64,000 nt of DNA, from positions 124,001-188,000 of the forward strand of contig CAJTHL010000003.1 of NCBI GenBank assembly GCA_910576205.1, given 5' to 3'. The notes beneath the pieces were generated by a model. It did no database searches, was not told the origin of the DNA, and saw nothing but the letters and a program-made list of their open reading frames with translations. A program made the translations under genes and the position numbers. Positions 7,799-16,996 of this stretch are shown piece after piece; the first letter of the stretch is position 1; every line of letters begins with the position of its first letter. Origin of the DNA: Clostridia bacterium. GTDB lineage: Bacteria; Bacillota; Clostridia; Lachnospirales; Lachnospiraceae.

Positions 7799-10213
7799 AT
7801 GGCAGCACCTTTTAACCACAGAGCGGTAGAAGAGAAGTGGCGGAAACGCTGGGAAGAGCATCCCGTGAATGTGAACGACGGAAAGAAACCGAAATATTAT
7901 TGTCTGGACATGTTCCCGTACCCGTCTGGCAACGGGCTTCATGTGGGACACTGGAGAGGCTATGTAATCAGCGACGTATGGAGCCGCTATAAACTTATGC
8001 AGGGACATTACATCATCCATCCCATGGGCTGGGACGCCTTCGGACTTCCGGCGGAGAACTACGCCATTAAAATGGGTGTGCATCCGGCGAAATCCACGGC
8101 GGCAAACGTGGCCAATATCAAGAAGCAGATCAATGATATCGCGGCCCTCTACGATTGGGATATGGAGGTCAATACCACCGACCCCAAGTTTTATAAGTGG
8201 ACCCAGTGGATTTTCGTGAAAATGTTTAAGGAAGGCCTGGCCTACGAGAAGGAGTTTCCCATTAACTGGTGTCCTTCCTGCAAGACGGGCCTGGCCAATG
8301 AGGAAGTGGTAAACGGCTGCTGCGAGCGCTGCGGCGCCACGGTTACCAAGAAGAATCTCCGCCAGTGGATGTTAAAGATCACCGCCTACGCGGAGCGTCT
8401 TTTAAACGACCTGGACAAGCTTGACTGGCCGGAAAAGGTAAAGAAAATGCAGTCCGACTGGATCGGCAAATCCTACGGCGCTGAGGTGGAGTTCCCGGTG
8501 GACGGACGGGAGGAGAAGATCACCGTTTACACCACCAGGCCCGACACCCTCTACGGAGCCACTTTTATGGTGCTGGCCCCGGAGCATGCCCTGGCCGCAT
8601 CCCTGGCGACTGAGGACACAAAGGAGGCCGTGGACAAATACATTCTGGACGCGTCCATGAAATCCAATGTAGACCGTCTCCAGGACAAAGAAAAGACCGG
8701 CGTATTTACCGGCTCCTACGCGGTAAATCCCCTGAATGGTGCAAAAATCCCCATCTGGCTGTCGGACTACGTGCTGGCAGACTACGGAACAGGGGCCATT
8801 ATGTGTGTGCCCGCCCATGACGACAGGGATTTTGAATTTGCAACAAAATTCAACATTCCCATTATTCAGGTCATTGCAAAGGACGGCAAAGAGATTGAAA
8901 ATATGACCGAGGCCTACACGGAGGCCAGCGGCATTATGATTAACTCCGGGGAGTGGAACGGCATGGAGAGCGCCGTGCTGAAAAAAGAGGCGCCCATGAT
9001 GATTGAAAAGAGAGGTCTTGGCCGCAAAACCGTAAATTACAAGCTGCGGGACTGGGTATTCTCCCGCCAGCGCTACTGGGGAGAGCCGATTCCCATCATC
9101 CACTGCCCCCACTGCGGAAATGTGCCGGTGCCAGAAGACCAGCTTCCCTTACGGCTTCCTGAGGTGGAGAGCTATCAGCCTACAGGCACGGGAGAATCCC
9201 CCCTGGCGGCCATCGACGAGTGGGTCAACACCACCTGCCCGGTCTGCGGCGCACCCGCTAAGAGAGAGACTAACACCATGCCCCAGTGGGCAGGCTCCTC
9301 CTGGTATTTCCTGCGCTATGTGGACAATCACAACGACAAGGAGCTGGTGAGCAGGGAGAAGGCGGACAAATACCTGCCTGTGGATATGTATATTGGCGGC
9401 GTGGAGCACGCGGTGCTGCATCTTCTTTATTCCCGGTTCTACACCAAGTTCCTCTGTGATATTGGAGTTGTTGACTTTGACGAACCTTTCACCAAGCTCT
9501 TTAACCAGGGTATGATTACCGGGGAAAACGGCGTGAAAATGAGTAAATCCATGGGAAATGTAGTGTCTCCCGACGACCTTATCCGGGACTACGGCTGCGA
9601 CGCCCTGCGGATGTATGAGCTTTTCGTAGGCCCGCCGGAGCTGGACGCGGAGTGGGACGACAGAGGCATTGAGGGAGTAGCCCGTTTCCTGAAACGGTTC
9701 TGGAACCTGGTGCTGGACAATAAGGACAGGGATGGGAAAGAGACGAAGGAGAGCGTAAAGCTCCGCCACAAGATGGTTCACGACATCACCACCCGTCTGG
9801 AGAGCTTCAGCCTGAATACGGTAATTTCCGGATTTATGGAGTACAACAACAAGATGATCGACCTGGCAAAACAGCAGGGCGGCATGGACAGGGAGACCCT
9901 GGAGACGGCCATGACGCTTCTGGCGCCCTTTGCCCCCCATATTGCTGAGGAGCTCTGGGAGCAGATGGGCCATACCGACAGCGTATTTGCCCACGGCTGG
10001 CCCAAGGCCGATGCCGAATCCATGAAGGAGGAGGAGAAGGAGATCGCCGTCCAGATCAACGGCAAGACAAGAGGCGTGGTAAACCTGCCTGTGGAGTGCT
10101 CTAAGGAGGAGGCCATTGCTGCGGGAAAGGCGGCGGTGGCAGACCGTCTCACAGGAAACATTGTGAAGGAGATCTATGTGCCGGGACGGATTATTAATCT
10201 TGTGGTGAAATAA
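7799..10213 (+). CDS. leuS: Leucyl-tRNA synthetase
   Basis: 804 residues from the ATG at 7799, which has GAGGAG at 7783-7788. It charges tRNA-Leu. Seen: class I HIGH motif in PYPSGNGLHVGHW, a zinc-like CPSC...CCERCG knuckle after the first Rossmann half, the CP1 editing domain with TTRPDTLYGATFMVLAPEH, the LeuRS signature WAGSSWYFLRY, and the KMSKS loop in ENGVKMSKSMGN. Length is normal for the bacterial enzyme. It has its own promoter, and only 38 bp separate it from rnfC, so the Rnf genes may be partly co-transcribed. Confidence 0.97.
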   Translation: MAAPFNHRAVEEKWRKRWEEHPVNVNDGKKPKYYCLDMFPYPSGNGLHVGHWRGYVISDVWSRYKLMQGHYIIHPMGWDAFGLPAENYAIKMGVHPAKSTAANVANIKKQINDIAALYDWDMEVNTTDPKFYKWTQWIFVKMFKEGLAYEKEFPINWCPSCKTGLANEEVVNGCCERCGATVTKKNLRQWMLKITAYAERLLNDLDKLDWPEKVKKMQSDWIGKSYGAEVEFPVDGREEKITVYTTRPDTLYGATFMVLAPEHALAASLATEDTKEAVDKYILDASMKSNVDRLQDKEKTGVFTGSYAVNPLNGAKIPIWLSDYVLADYGTGAIMCVPAHDDRDFEFATKFNIPIIQVIAKDGKEIENMTEAYTEASGIMINSGEWNGMESAVLKKEAPMMIEKRGLGRKTVNYKLRDWVFSRQRYWGEPIPIIHCPHCGNVPVPEDQLPLRLPEVESYQPTGTGESPLAAIDEWVNTTCPVCGAPAKRETNTMPQWAGSSWYFLRYVDNHNDKELVSREKADKYLPVDMYIGGVEHAVLHLLYSRFYTKFLCDIGVVDFDEPFTKLFNQGMITGENGVKMSKSMGNVVSPDDLIRDYGCDALRMYELFVGPPELDAEWDDRGIEGVARFLKRFWNLVLDNKDRDGKETKESVKLRHKMVHDITTRLESFSLNTVISGFMEYNNKMIDLAKQQGGMDRETLETAMTLLAPFAPHIAEELWEQMGHTDSVFAHGWPKADAESMKEEEKEIAVQINGKTRGVVNLPVECSKEEAIAAGKAAVADRLTGNIVKEIYVPGRIINLVVK

Positions 10214-10251
10214 TTTCTGGCAAAAAAGAGGAAAGCAGGGGTGAAAAACAT

Positions 10252-11589
10252 ATGAGTTTTGCTACATTTCGCGGCGGCGTGCATCCCTTTGACGGCAAAG
10301 AGCTGTCAAAGGATAAGCCGGTTTTGAAGGTCTTGCCCAAGGGCGAGCTGGTCTATCCCATGTCCCAGCATATCGGAGCGCCGGCCCGTCCGGTGGTGAA
10401 GGCCGGTGACCATGTGCTTGTGGGTCAGATCATCGGGGAAGCCGGAGGCTTTGTGTCAGCCAACGTGGTCAGCTCCGTGTCCGGAACTGTAAAGAAGATC
10501 GAACCGCGGCTTCTGCCAAACGGCAATGTAGTGGAGTCCGTGATCGTGGAAAACGACAAGGAATACCAGGCCGTAGAGGGTATGGGCACAAAGAGGGACT
10601 GTACGAAGATGACAAAGGAGGAGATCCGCCAGGCTATTAAGGACGCCGGGATCGTAGGCATGGGCGGCGCGGGATTCCCCACGCATGTAAAGCTTACCCC
10701 TAAGGACGATAAGGCCATCGACTATGTCATTGTAAATGGCGCGGAGTGCGAGCCCTATCTGACCAGCGACTACCGCATGATGCTGGAGGAGCCCCAAAAG
10801 GTTATCGGGGGTCTGAAGGCCATGCTACAGCTTTTTGAGAACGCAAAGGGCGTTATCGGCATTGAGAACAACAAGCCGGACGCCATCGAGAAAATGACGG
10901 CCCTGGTAAAGGACGAGCCCCGCATAGAGGTATGTCCCATGAAGGTAAAATATCCCCAGGGCGCAGAGCGCAACCTGATCTACGCGGTTACCGGCCGGAA
11001 GCTGACATCCAGGAAGCTTCCCGCGGATGTGGGCTGTGTAGTCAGCAATACAGACTCTGTTATCGCTATCTACATGGCGGTCTGTGAGAACACCCCCCTG
11101 ATGCGGCGGATTGTCACCGTTACCGGAGATGCCATCAGGGATCCCCGGAATTTTAACGTGCTGACGGGAACCAGCTACGCGGAGCTTGTGGAGGAGGCGG
11201 GAGGATTTACCTGCGAACCGGCCAAGGTTATTTCCGGCGGCCCCATGATGGGCTTTGCGCTGACCGTGCTGGATGTGCCTGTGACAAAAACCTCCTCCGC
11301 TCTGCTGTGCTTAAGCCACGATGAGGTGACGGAGCAGGAGGAGACGGCCTGCATCCGCTGCGGACGCTGCGGCGAGGTGTGCCCCAGCCATCTGGTGCCC
11401 CAGAAAATGATGGAGGCCTGCGAGCAGTATGATCTGGAGGCCTTTGAGAAGCTCTACGGGATGGAGTGCTACGAATGCGGCTCCTGTACCTACACCTGCC
11501 CGGCGAAACGCCCGCTGACCCAGGCCTTTAAACAGGCCAGGAAAGCGGTTATGGATAACCGGAGAAAACAGCAGGCGGCAGCGAAATAA
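10252..11589 (+). CDS. rnfC: Rnf electron transport complex subunit C
   Basis: 445 residues. RnfC is the peripheral subunit of the ferredoxin:NAD+ oxidoreductase that pumps Na+ or H+, and is thought to carry the NAD/FMN site. Seen: FRGGVHP N-terminus, the FMN/NADH-binding-like GMGGAGFPTHVKL and NGAECEPYL motifs shared with complex I NuoF-type proteins, and two 4Fe-4S motifs near the C-terminus (CIRCGRCGEVCPSHLVP and CYECGSCTYTCPAKRP). First of six adjacent rnf genes in the order C-D-G-E-A-B. Confidence 0.96.
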   Translation: MSFATFRGGVHPFDGKELSKDKPVLKVLPKGELVYPMSQHIGAPARPVVKAGDHVLVGQIIGEAGGFVSANVVSSVSGTVKKIEPRLLPNGNVVESVIVENDKEYQAVEGMGTKRDCTKMTKEEIRQAIKDAGIVGMGGAGFPTHVKLTPKDDKAIDYVIVNGAECEPYLTSDYRMMLEEPQKVIGGLKAMLQLFENAKGVIGIENNKPDAIEKMTALVKDEPRIEVCPMKVKYPQGAERNLIYAVTGRKLTSRKLPADVGCVVSNTDSVIAIYMAVCENTPLMRRIVTVTGDAIRDPRNFNVLTGTSYAELVEEAGGFTCEPAKVISGGPMMGFALTVLDVPVTKTSSALLCLSHDEVTEQEETACIRCGRCGEVCPSHLVPQKMMEACEQYDLEAFEKLYGMECYECGSCTYTCPAKRPLTQAFKQARKAVMDNRRKQQAAAK

Positions 11590-11607
11590 GGGGAAGGGGG
11601 AAAAGAC

Positions 11608-12540
11608 ATGAATGACTTATTAAACGTATCGTCCTCGCCGCATGTGAGGGGGAAAGCCACAACAAGAAGCATTATGTACGACGTGCTTATCGCCCTGCTT
11701 CCCGCTACGGCGTTCAGCGTCTACCGCTTTGGCCTGTACCCGCTGGCTATTGTCCTGGTAAGCATGCTTGCGGCGGTACTGACGGAATATCTATATGAAA
11801 AGGGAACGAAGCGGAGGGTAACCATCGCGGACGGAAGCGCCGCTGTGACAGGCCTTTTACTGGCGCTGAATCTTCCCTCCACGATTCCTCTGTGGATTCC
11901 TGTACTGGGAAGCGTTTTCGCGATTCTTGTGGTAAAGCAGCTTTTCGGCGGTATCGGACAGAACTTTATGAATCCCGCCCTGGCGGCCAGATGCTTTCTT
12001 CTCATATCCTTTACAGGGCGCATGACTACCTTTTCGGTGGACAGTGTGACCGGGGCCACTCCTCTGGCGGTTCTTAAGAGCGGAGGACAGGTGGATATTG
12101 TGTCCATGCTGATCGGTAACACCGGCGGAACGATTGGAGAGATCTCTACCATAGCGGTTCTTGTGGGAGCCGTTTATCTGCTGGCAAGAAAGGTGATAAG
12201 CTGGCTGATTCCGGTTTCCTACATAGGCACTTTTGTGGTGTGCCTGGTCCTCTTTGGCGGCCACGGCCTGGATGTGAATTTTATTCTGGGCCATCTCTGC
12301 GGCGGCGGTCTGATGCTGGGCGCCTGGTTTATGGCTACGGATTATGTGACTACCCCGATTACAAAAAACGGAAAAATCGTGTTTGGAGTCCTTATCGGAG
12401 TGCTCACCTGTGTATTCCGCCTCTTTGGCGGTTCCGCCGGTGGCGTATCCTACGCAATCATCCTGGGCAACCTGTGCGTGCCCCTGATTGAGAAGGTCAC
12501 CATGCCAAAAGCATTTGGATGGGAGGGAAAACAGTCATGA
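11608..12540 (+). CDS. rnfD: Rnf electron transport complex subunit D
   Basis: 310 residues, integral membrane protein with about 8-10 hydrophobic segments. The N-terminal SSSPHVRGKATT is typical for RnfD/NqrB. The flavinylation-type motif VTGATPL is present, with the Thr that carries covalent FMN in this family. GGGGAAGGGGG precedes the ATG. RnfD forms part of the ion-translocating membrane core with A, E and G. Its last bases overlap the rnfG start (ATGA). Confidence 0.95.
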   Translation: MNDLLNVSSSPHVRGKATTRSIMYDVLIALLPATAFSVYRFGLYPLAIVLVSMLAAVLTEYLYEKGTKRRVTIADGSAAVTGLLLALNLPSTIPLWIPVLGSVFAILVVKQLFGGIGQNFMNPALAARCFLLISFTGRMTTFSVDSVTGATPLAVLKSGGQVDIVSMLIGNTGGTIGEISTIAVLVGAVYLLARKVISWLIPVSYIGTFVVCLVLFGGHGLDVNFILGHLCGGGLMLGAWFMATDYVTTPITKNGKIVFGVLIGVLTCVFRLFGGSAGGVSYAIILGNLCVPLIEKVTMPKAFGWEGKQS

Positions 12541-13169
12541 CAAAGATTAAAGACGCCTTGATCCTGTTTGCGATTACTTTGCTTGCGGGCCTTCTTCTGG
12601 GAGGAGTCAACGAAGTGACCAAAGATCCCATCGCCCGGCAGGAGGAGTTAAAGAAGGCGGAGGCATACCAGGCGGTAAGCCCTCAGGCCGTAAGCTTTGA
12701 CCAGCCGGATGCGTTAAAAGCCAGCCTGGACGGCGCGGAGGCCCTTATGGCAGCCCAGGCTTCCGGCCTTGGAAACGTGCAGATTGAGGATGCTGTGGAA
12801 GCCCTGGACGCCTCCGGGAAGCCGGTGGGCTATGTGATCCGCTCCACCTCCAAGGACGGGTATGGGGGGGCTATCACCCTGGCCGTAGGTATTTCCCTGG
12901 ACAAAACGGTGACGGGCATTGATTTTCTCACCATCAATGAGACGGCCGGACTTGGTATGAAAGCCAAAGAACCGGCATTCAAAGACCAGTTCGGGAATAA
13001 AAACCCGGAAATCTTCCAGGTGACGAAAAACGGCGCTTCCGCAGAGGGCGATATCGACGCCATCAGCGGCGCGACCTTTACGTCCAACGCTGTCACAAAC
13101 GCAGTGAATGCGGCCAGAGTTTTTGCGGCGTACTGTATGGACGAAGCAGGAGGTGCGGAAAATGAGTAA
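12537..13169 (+). CDS. rnfG: Rnf electron transport complex subunit G
   Basis: 210 residues: one N-terminal membrane segment (ALILFAITLLAGLLLGGVN) and an extracytoplasmic FMN-binding domain. The motif DAISGATFTS near residue 175 is the D-x-x-S-G-A-T site at which ApbE attaches FMN to Thr. The ATG overlaps the rnfD stop in an ATGA. No apbE lies in the window, so the flavin transferase must be elsewhere. Electron carrier between membrane subunits of the complex. Confidence 0.95.
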   Translation: MTKIKDALILFAITLLAGLLLGGVNEVTKDPIARQEELKKAEAYQAVSPQAVSFDQPDALKASLDGAEALMAAQASGLGNVQIEDAVEALDASGKPVGYVIRSTSKDGYGGAITLAVGISLDKTVTGIDFLTINETAGLGMKAKEPAFKDQFGNKNPEIFQVTKNGASAEGDIDAISGATFTSNAVTNAVNAARVFAAYCMDEAGGAENE

Positions 13170-13863
13170 ATATACAGAGCGTATCTACAATGGCATTGTA
13201 AAAGAAAATCCCACCTTTATTCTGATGCTGGGCATGTGTCCCACCCTGGCCGTGACCACCTCGGCCTTTAACGGTATGGGTATGGGCCTGTCTACCATGG
13301 TGGTACTGGTGGCGTCCAACCTGCTGATTTCCATGCTGCGCAGGATAATTCCCGATAAGGTGCGTATTCCGGCCTATATTGTGGTGGTGGCTACCCTGGT
13401 GACGGTGGTGCAGCTTCTGATCCAGGCGTTTATCCCGGCGCTCTACGACGCTCTGGGGCTTTATATCCCCTTGATCGTGGTAAACTGCATTATCCTGGGC
13501 CGGGCAGAGTCCTACGCCTCCAAGAATCCGCCGGTGGTGTCTGCCTGCGACGGTATCGGCATGGGGCTTGGATTTACCCTGGCGCTGACCCTGATCGGAT
13601 TCTTCCGGGAGCTTATCGGAGCGGGAACCATTCTCTCCGGCACGCCCCTGGCGGTTACCCTTCCAGAGATCTATGAGCCCATAGCCATCTTTGTGCTGGC
13701 TCCCGGAGCGTTTCTGGTGCTGGCGCTGATTATTGCCACTTTAAATGCTTTGCATATCAAGAACAACGGAAACAAAAAGGTAGAGGGCTGTGACGGCAAC
13801 TGTGCAAGCTGCTCCGGTCTGTCCCGCTGCCTGTCTGAGCAGGAAAAGCAGGGGGTGGAGTAA
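13162..13863 (+). CDS. rnfE: Rnf electron transport complex subunit E, with Cys-rich tail
   Basis: 233 residues from the ATG at 13162, overlapping rnfG by 8 bp, with AGGAGG seven bases before it. Six hydrophobic segments and the NGIVKENPTFILMLGMCP N-terminus identify RnfE. The C-terminal cytoplasmic tail carries a cysteine cluster CDGNCASCSGLSRC (spacing C-X3-C-X2-C-X5-C). I do not associate this with the proteobacterial RnfE; it could bind a metal or cluster. Part of the ion-pumping core with RnfA. Confidence 0.93.
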   Translation: MSKYTERIYNGIVKENPTFILMLGMCPTLAVTTSAFNGMGMGLSTMVVLVASNLLISMLRRIIPDKVRIPAYIVVVATLVTVVQLLIQAFIPALYDALGLYIPLIVVNCIILGRAESYASKNPPVVSACDGIGMGLGFTLALTLIGFFRELIGAGTILSGTPLAVTLPEIYEPIAIFVLAPGAFLVLALIIATLNALHIKNNGNKKVEGCDGNCASCSGLSRCLSEQEKQGVE

Positions 13864-14463
13864 ATGAAAGAACTGTTGCTGGTATTAATTGGTTCGGCCC
13901 TGGTAAACAACGTGGTATTAAGCCAGTTTTTGGGCCTGTGCCCCTTCCTGGGGGTTTCCAAACAGGTAAAGACGGCCGCCAGCATGGGCGGGGCCGTGAT
14001 CTTCGTTATCACTATCGCCTCCGCGGTGGCCAGTCTGATCTATGATTTTATCCTGGTTCCGGCGGATCTTAAGTATCTGCAGACCATTGTGTTTATTCTG
14101 GTAATCGCGGCTCTGGTGCAGACGGTGGAAATGTTCCTGAAAAAGACAAGTCCCGGCCTCTACCAGGCCCTGGGCGTGTATCTTCCGCTGATTACCACCA
14201 ACTGCGCGGTGCTGGGAGTGGCCCTCACCAATGTGCAGAAGGAGTATGTGGCCGCGAAAATGGGTGCCATGGGGTTTGTGACCAGCGTGGTGAACGGGTT
14301 TGCCACTGCGGTTGGTTTTACGGTGGCCATTGTGTTGCTGGCGGGCATCCGGGAGCGTATTGCCCACAACGATATTCCCAAACCCTTCCAGGGCGCTCCT
14401 ATCGTGCTGTTGACCGCCTGTTTGATGGCGATTGCTTTCTTTGGTTTTTCGGGCCTTATTTGA
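13864..14463 (+). CDS. rnfA: Rnf electron transport complex subunit A
   Basis: 199 residues, six hydrophobic segments, starting directly after the rnfE stop. The segments NNVVLSQFLGLCPFLGVS and ITTNCAVLGVAL are the paired, inverted Cys-containing helices that hold the membrane Fe-S centre shared with RnfE and NqrD/E. Very highly conserved subunit. Confidence 0.96.
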   Translation: MKELLLVLIGSALVNNVVLSQFLGLCPFLGVSKQVKTAASMGGAVIFVITIASAVASLIYDFILVPADLKYLQTIVFILVIAALVQTVEMFLKKTSPGLYQALGVYLPLITTNCAVLGVALTNVQKEYVAAKMGAMGFVTSVVNGFATAVGFTVAIVLLAGIRERIAHNDIPKPFQGAPIVLLTACLMAIAFFGFSGLI

Positions 14464-14478
14464 CGGGAGGAGATAAGC

Positions 14479-15291
14479 ATGGATATAATGAGTGTTGTAA
14501 TGGCAACCCTGGCTATCGGTGTAACAGGCCTCCTGGTGGGCCTTCTGCTGGTATGGATTGCGGGGAAATTTGAGGTAAAAACAGACGAGAAGGAAGCGGC
14601 AGTCCGGGAGCTCCTTCCCGGCAACAACTGCGGCGGCTGCGGATTTGCAGGCTGCGACGCCCTGGCGGCGGCTATCGCCAAGGGGGAAGCGGTTGTAAGC
14701 GCCTGTCCTGTGGGCGGCGCCCCGGTGGCGGAGGCCATCAGTGCGGTTATGGGCGTGGAGGCAGAGGAAGAAGAGCCTGTGGTGGCTTTTGTGAAATGCG
14801 CCGGAACCTGTGAAAAGGCAAAAGAGAAGAATAAATACCATGGGATTAAGGATTGCCGTTCTGCGGTGATGGTGCCGGGAAGAACAGCGAAAAAATGTGG
14901 CTTTGGCTGTCTGGGATATGGAAGCTGTGTGAAGGAATGTCCCTTTGACGCCATCCATCTGGTGGACGGTGTCGCCGTGGTGGATAAGGCAAAATGTAAG
15001 GCCTGCGGCAAATGCGTGGCGGTGTGTCCCAACAACCTGATTGAGCTGGTGCCCTATTCTGCCCAGTATTTTGTCCAGTGTAATTCCAGGGACAAGGGAA
15101 AGGCAGCCAGAGACAACTGCGATGCCAGCTGTATCGGATGCAGCAAATGCGCTAAGACCTGTGAGCAGGGAGCCATTACCGTAGAGAACTTCCTGGCCCA
15201 TATTGATCCGGAAAAATGTATCAACTGCGGGAAATGCGCGGAGGTCTGCCCCAGGGGCATTATCCGGAGAAGGCTGGCCAGAAAGAACTGA
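14479..15291 (+). CDS. rnfB: Rnf electron transport complex subunit B (ferredoxin-like)
   Basis: 270 residues: one N-terminal membrane helix, a 4Fe-4S domain (NNCGGCGFAGCDALA ... CPVGG), then several ferredoxin-type motifs (CLGYGSCVKECP, CKACGKCVAVCP, CIGCSKCAKTCE, CINCGKCAEVCP). RnfB accepts electrons from reduced ferredoxin and passes them into the membrane part. GGGAGGAG precedes the ATG. It closes the rnf gene set, but transcription probably continues into the next two small genes. Confidence 0.96.
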   Translation: MDIMSVVMATLAIGVTGLLVGLLLVWIAGKFEVKTDEKEAAVRELLPGNNCGGCGFAGCDALAAAIAKGEAVVSACPVGGAPVAEAISAVMGVEAEEEEPVVAFVKCAGTCEKAKEKNKYHGIKDCRSAVMVPGRTAKKCGFGCLGYGSCVKECPFDAIHLVDGVAVVDKAKCKACGKCVAVCPNNLIELVPYSAQYFVQCNSRDKGKAARDNCDASCIGCSKCAKTCEQGAITVENFLAHIDPEKCINCGKCAEVCPRGIIRRRLARKN

Positions 15292-15390
15292 CAGAATTGA
15301 CAGGATATGCCGGCGGGAAGACGCTGGCGTCTAGTGGACAAAACGTCAGAAGGTGGGAAAAACTGGAAAATTGAGAGCGGGAGGGAATCT

Positions 15391-15891
15391 GTGTCCGGAC
15401 GTGTAGCAAAGTATGGGATGTTGATCGCATTGTCTTTTCTATTTGGCTATATGGAGACATGGATTCCCTTTTCTGTGCTTGTGGGAATCCCGGGGGTAAA
15501 GATCGGTCTTGCCAATCTGGTAACCCTGGTGGCGCTGTATCTTTTAAGCGCCCGGGATGCCTTCTGGATTTCCCTGGTGCGCATTGTGCTGACAGGCTTT
15601 ACCTTCGGCAACCTGTCCATGATGCTCTACAGCCTGGGGGGCGGACTCTTAAGTTTTCTGGTAATGGTGTTGTGCAAAAAAAACACAGGCCTTTCCCAGG
15701 TGGGGGTCAGCGTGGCCGGTGGCGTAAGCCACAACTTAGGGCAGCTTCTGGTGGCTATGGCGGTGGTGAAAAACGGGAATCTGATGTATTATTTTCCCGT
15801 GCTTTTGCTGGCCGGGACAGTGGCCGGGACAGTGATTGGGATTCTGGGGGGACTTATGCTTAGAAGGCTGCCAGGGCAGAGGGCAGCGTGA
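15391..15891 (+). CDS. Gx transporter family membrane protein (heptaprenyl diphosphate synthase component I-like)
   Basis: 166 residues from a GTG at 15391 that has GGGAGG six bases upstream. Five or six hydrophobic segments; VGIPGVKIGLANLVTLVALY and AGGVSHNLGQLLVA are the hallmarks of the family called Hpre_diP_synt_I or Gx transporter. These resemble ECF S-components and are commonly found next to rnf genes and NusG-II proteins in Clostridia. Proposed role: uptake of a small compound, possibly a flavin or quinone-like precursor for the complex. That role is inference. Confidence 0.75.
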   Translation: MSGRVAKYGMLIALSFLFGYMETWIPFSVLVGIPGVKIGLANLVTLVALYLLSARDAFWISLVRIVLTGFTFGNLSMMLYSLGGGLLSFLVMVLCKKNTGLSQVGVSVAGGVSHNLGQLLVAMAVVKNGNLMYYFPVLLLAGTVAGTVIGILGGLMLRRLPGQRAA

Positions 15892-15947
15892 AGCTGGCCT
15901 GGCCTGAGAGAAAAGAATGAAAAGAGAAGTGGAGAAGGGAAGACGGT

Positions 15948-16346
15948 ATGTATACAAGAAGGGACAGCTCCAGACAGAATAAAAAAGAGCCGTTCATAAA
16001 ATCAAAGGATATTATCCTGATTGCGGACTGTCTGATTCTGGCTCTTATGAGCATGTTTGTGCGGAAGATGGACGCCCCGCCCCGGACAGACTCCAATATG
16101 CAGGTGGTGGTCTATGTGGGGGAGGAGGAGACGGCCCGCTATCCCCTTAACGGAGAGATCACGGCGAAGCTTACAGGCCGGGAGGGGGGGACAAATGATC
16201 TGGAGATCCGGGACGGAAAGGCGGATGTGGTATCGGCCTCCTGTCCGGATAAAATCTGTGTGCGTCAGAATCCCATATCCGAAATCGGGGAGACCATTGT
16301 CTGTCTGCCAAATCAGGTGATTGTGACGATAGAGGCGGCGGAATAA
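15948..16346 (+). CDS. NusG domain II-containing protein
   Basis: 132 residues: one N-terminal membrane segment (ILIADCLILALMSMF) followed by a small beta domain. The segment VVSASCPDKICVRQNPISEIGETIVCLPNQ, with its two cysteines, is the NusG domain II signature of proteins that follow rnf operons. The domain should face outside the cell. It may support assembly or flavin loading of the Rnf complex; the function is not established. GAAGGGAAGA precedes the ATG. Confidence 0.8.
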   Translation: MYTRRDSSRQNKKEPFIKSKDIILIADCLILALMSMFVRKMDAPPRTDSNMQVVVYVGEEETARYPLNGEITAKLTGREGGTNDLEIRDGKADVVSASCPDKICVRQNPISEIGETIVCLPNQVIVTIEAAE

Positions 16347-16378
16347 GAAACCAGAAAGATACAAAGGGGGAAAATGTG

Positions 16379-16996
16379 ATGGATCAGATCTGCGTTGTGG
16401 GCATTGCAGGGGGCTCTGCCTCCGGGAAAACCACCATTGTCAATAAGATCAAGGAATATTTCGGGGAGGACATTGCGGTTATCAGTCACGACAGCTACTA
16501 TAAGGCCCATGACGAGCTGCCCTATGAGGAGCGGTGCAGGCTGAATTACGACCATCCGGAGGCCTTTGACACAGGCCGTATGGTGGAGGATGTGAAGAAG
16601 CTTAAAGAGGGCTTCGGCGTGGATGTGCCCGTGTACGATTTTTCCATTCACAACCGGGTAAATATGACCCTGCGGCTGGAACCAAAGAGCGTGGTGATTG
16701 TGGAAGGAATACTGATTCTGGAGTCACGGGAGCTGCGGGAGCTGATGGATATCAGGGTGTTTGTGGATACAGACGCCGATGAGCGCCTGATGCGGCGTTT
16801 GAAGCGGGATATGGTGGAGCGGGCCAGAAGTGTGGAATCCGTGCTGAACCAGTATGCCCAGACCGTGAAACCCATGCATGAGCAGTTTGTGGAGCCCTCC
16901 AAGAAATACGCGGATATTATTATTCCAAGGGGCGGTGAAAACAGTACGGGCATCTACATCTTACAGGAGCATTTAAAGCTATGGATTGGTCAGTAA
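16379..16996 (+). CDS. udk: Uridine kinase
   Basis: 205 residues. Walker A GGSASGKTT at residues 10-18, HDSYYK, the YDHPEAFDTGRM segment and the VPVYDFSIHNR region match the uridine/cytidine kinase family, which phosphorylates uridine and cytidine with ATP or GTP in pyrimidine salvage. AGGGGG lies eight bases before the ATG at 16379; a GTG three bases earlier is also possible. It overlaps the ClC gene by 16 bp. Confidence 0.88.
   Translation: MDQICVVGIAGGSASGKTTIVNKIKEYFGEDIAVISHDSYYKAHDELPYEERCRLNYDHPEAFDTGRMVEDVKKLKEGFGVDVPVYDFSIHNRVNMTLRLEPKSVVIVEGILILESRELRELMDIRVFVDTDADERLMRRLKRDMVERARSVESVLNQYAQTVKPMHEQFVEPSKKYADIIIPRGGENSTGIYILQEHLKLWIGQ

Noticed and set aside
13918..15201. Long open frame antisense to rnfA and rnfB (427 codons)
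   Set aside because: It mirrors two clearly conserved genes, is rich in His, Gln and Arg as expected of an antisense shadow, and has no ribosome binding site or known domain.
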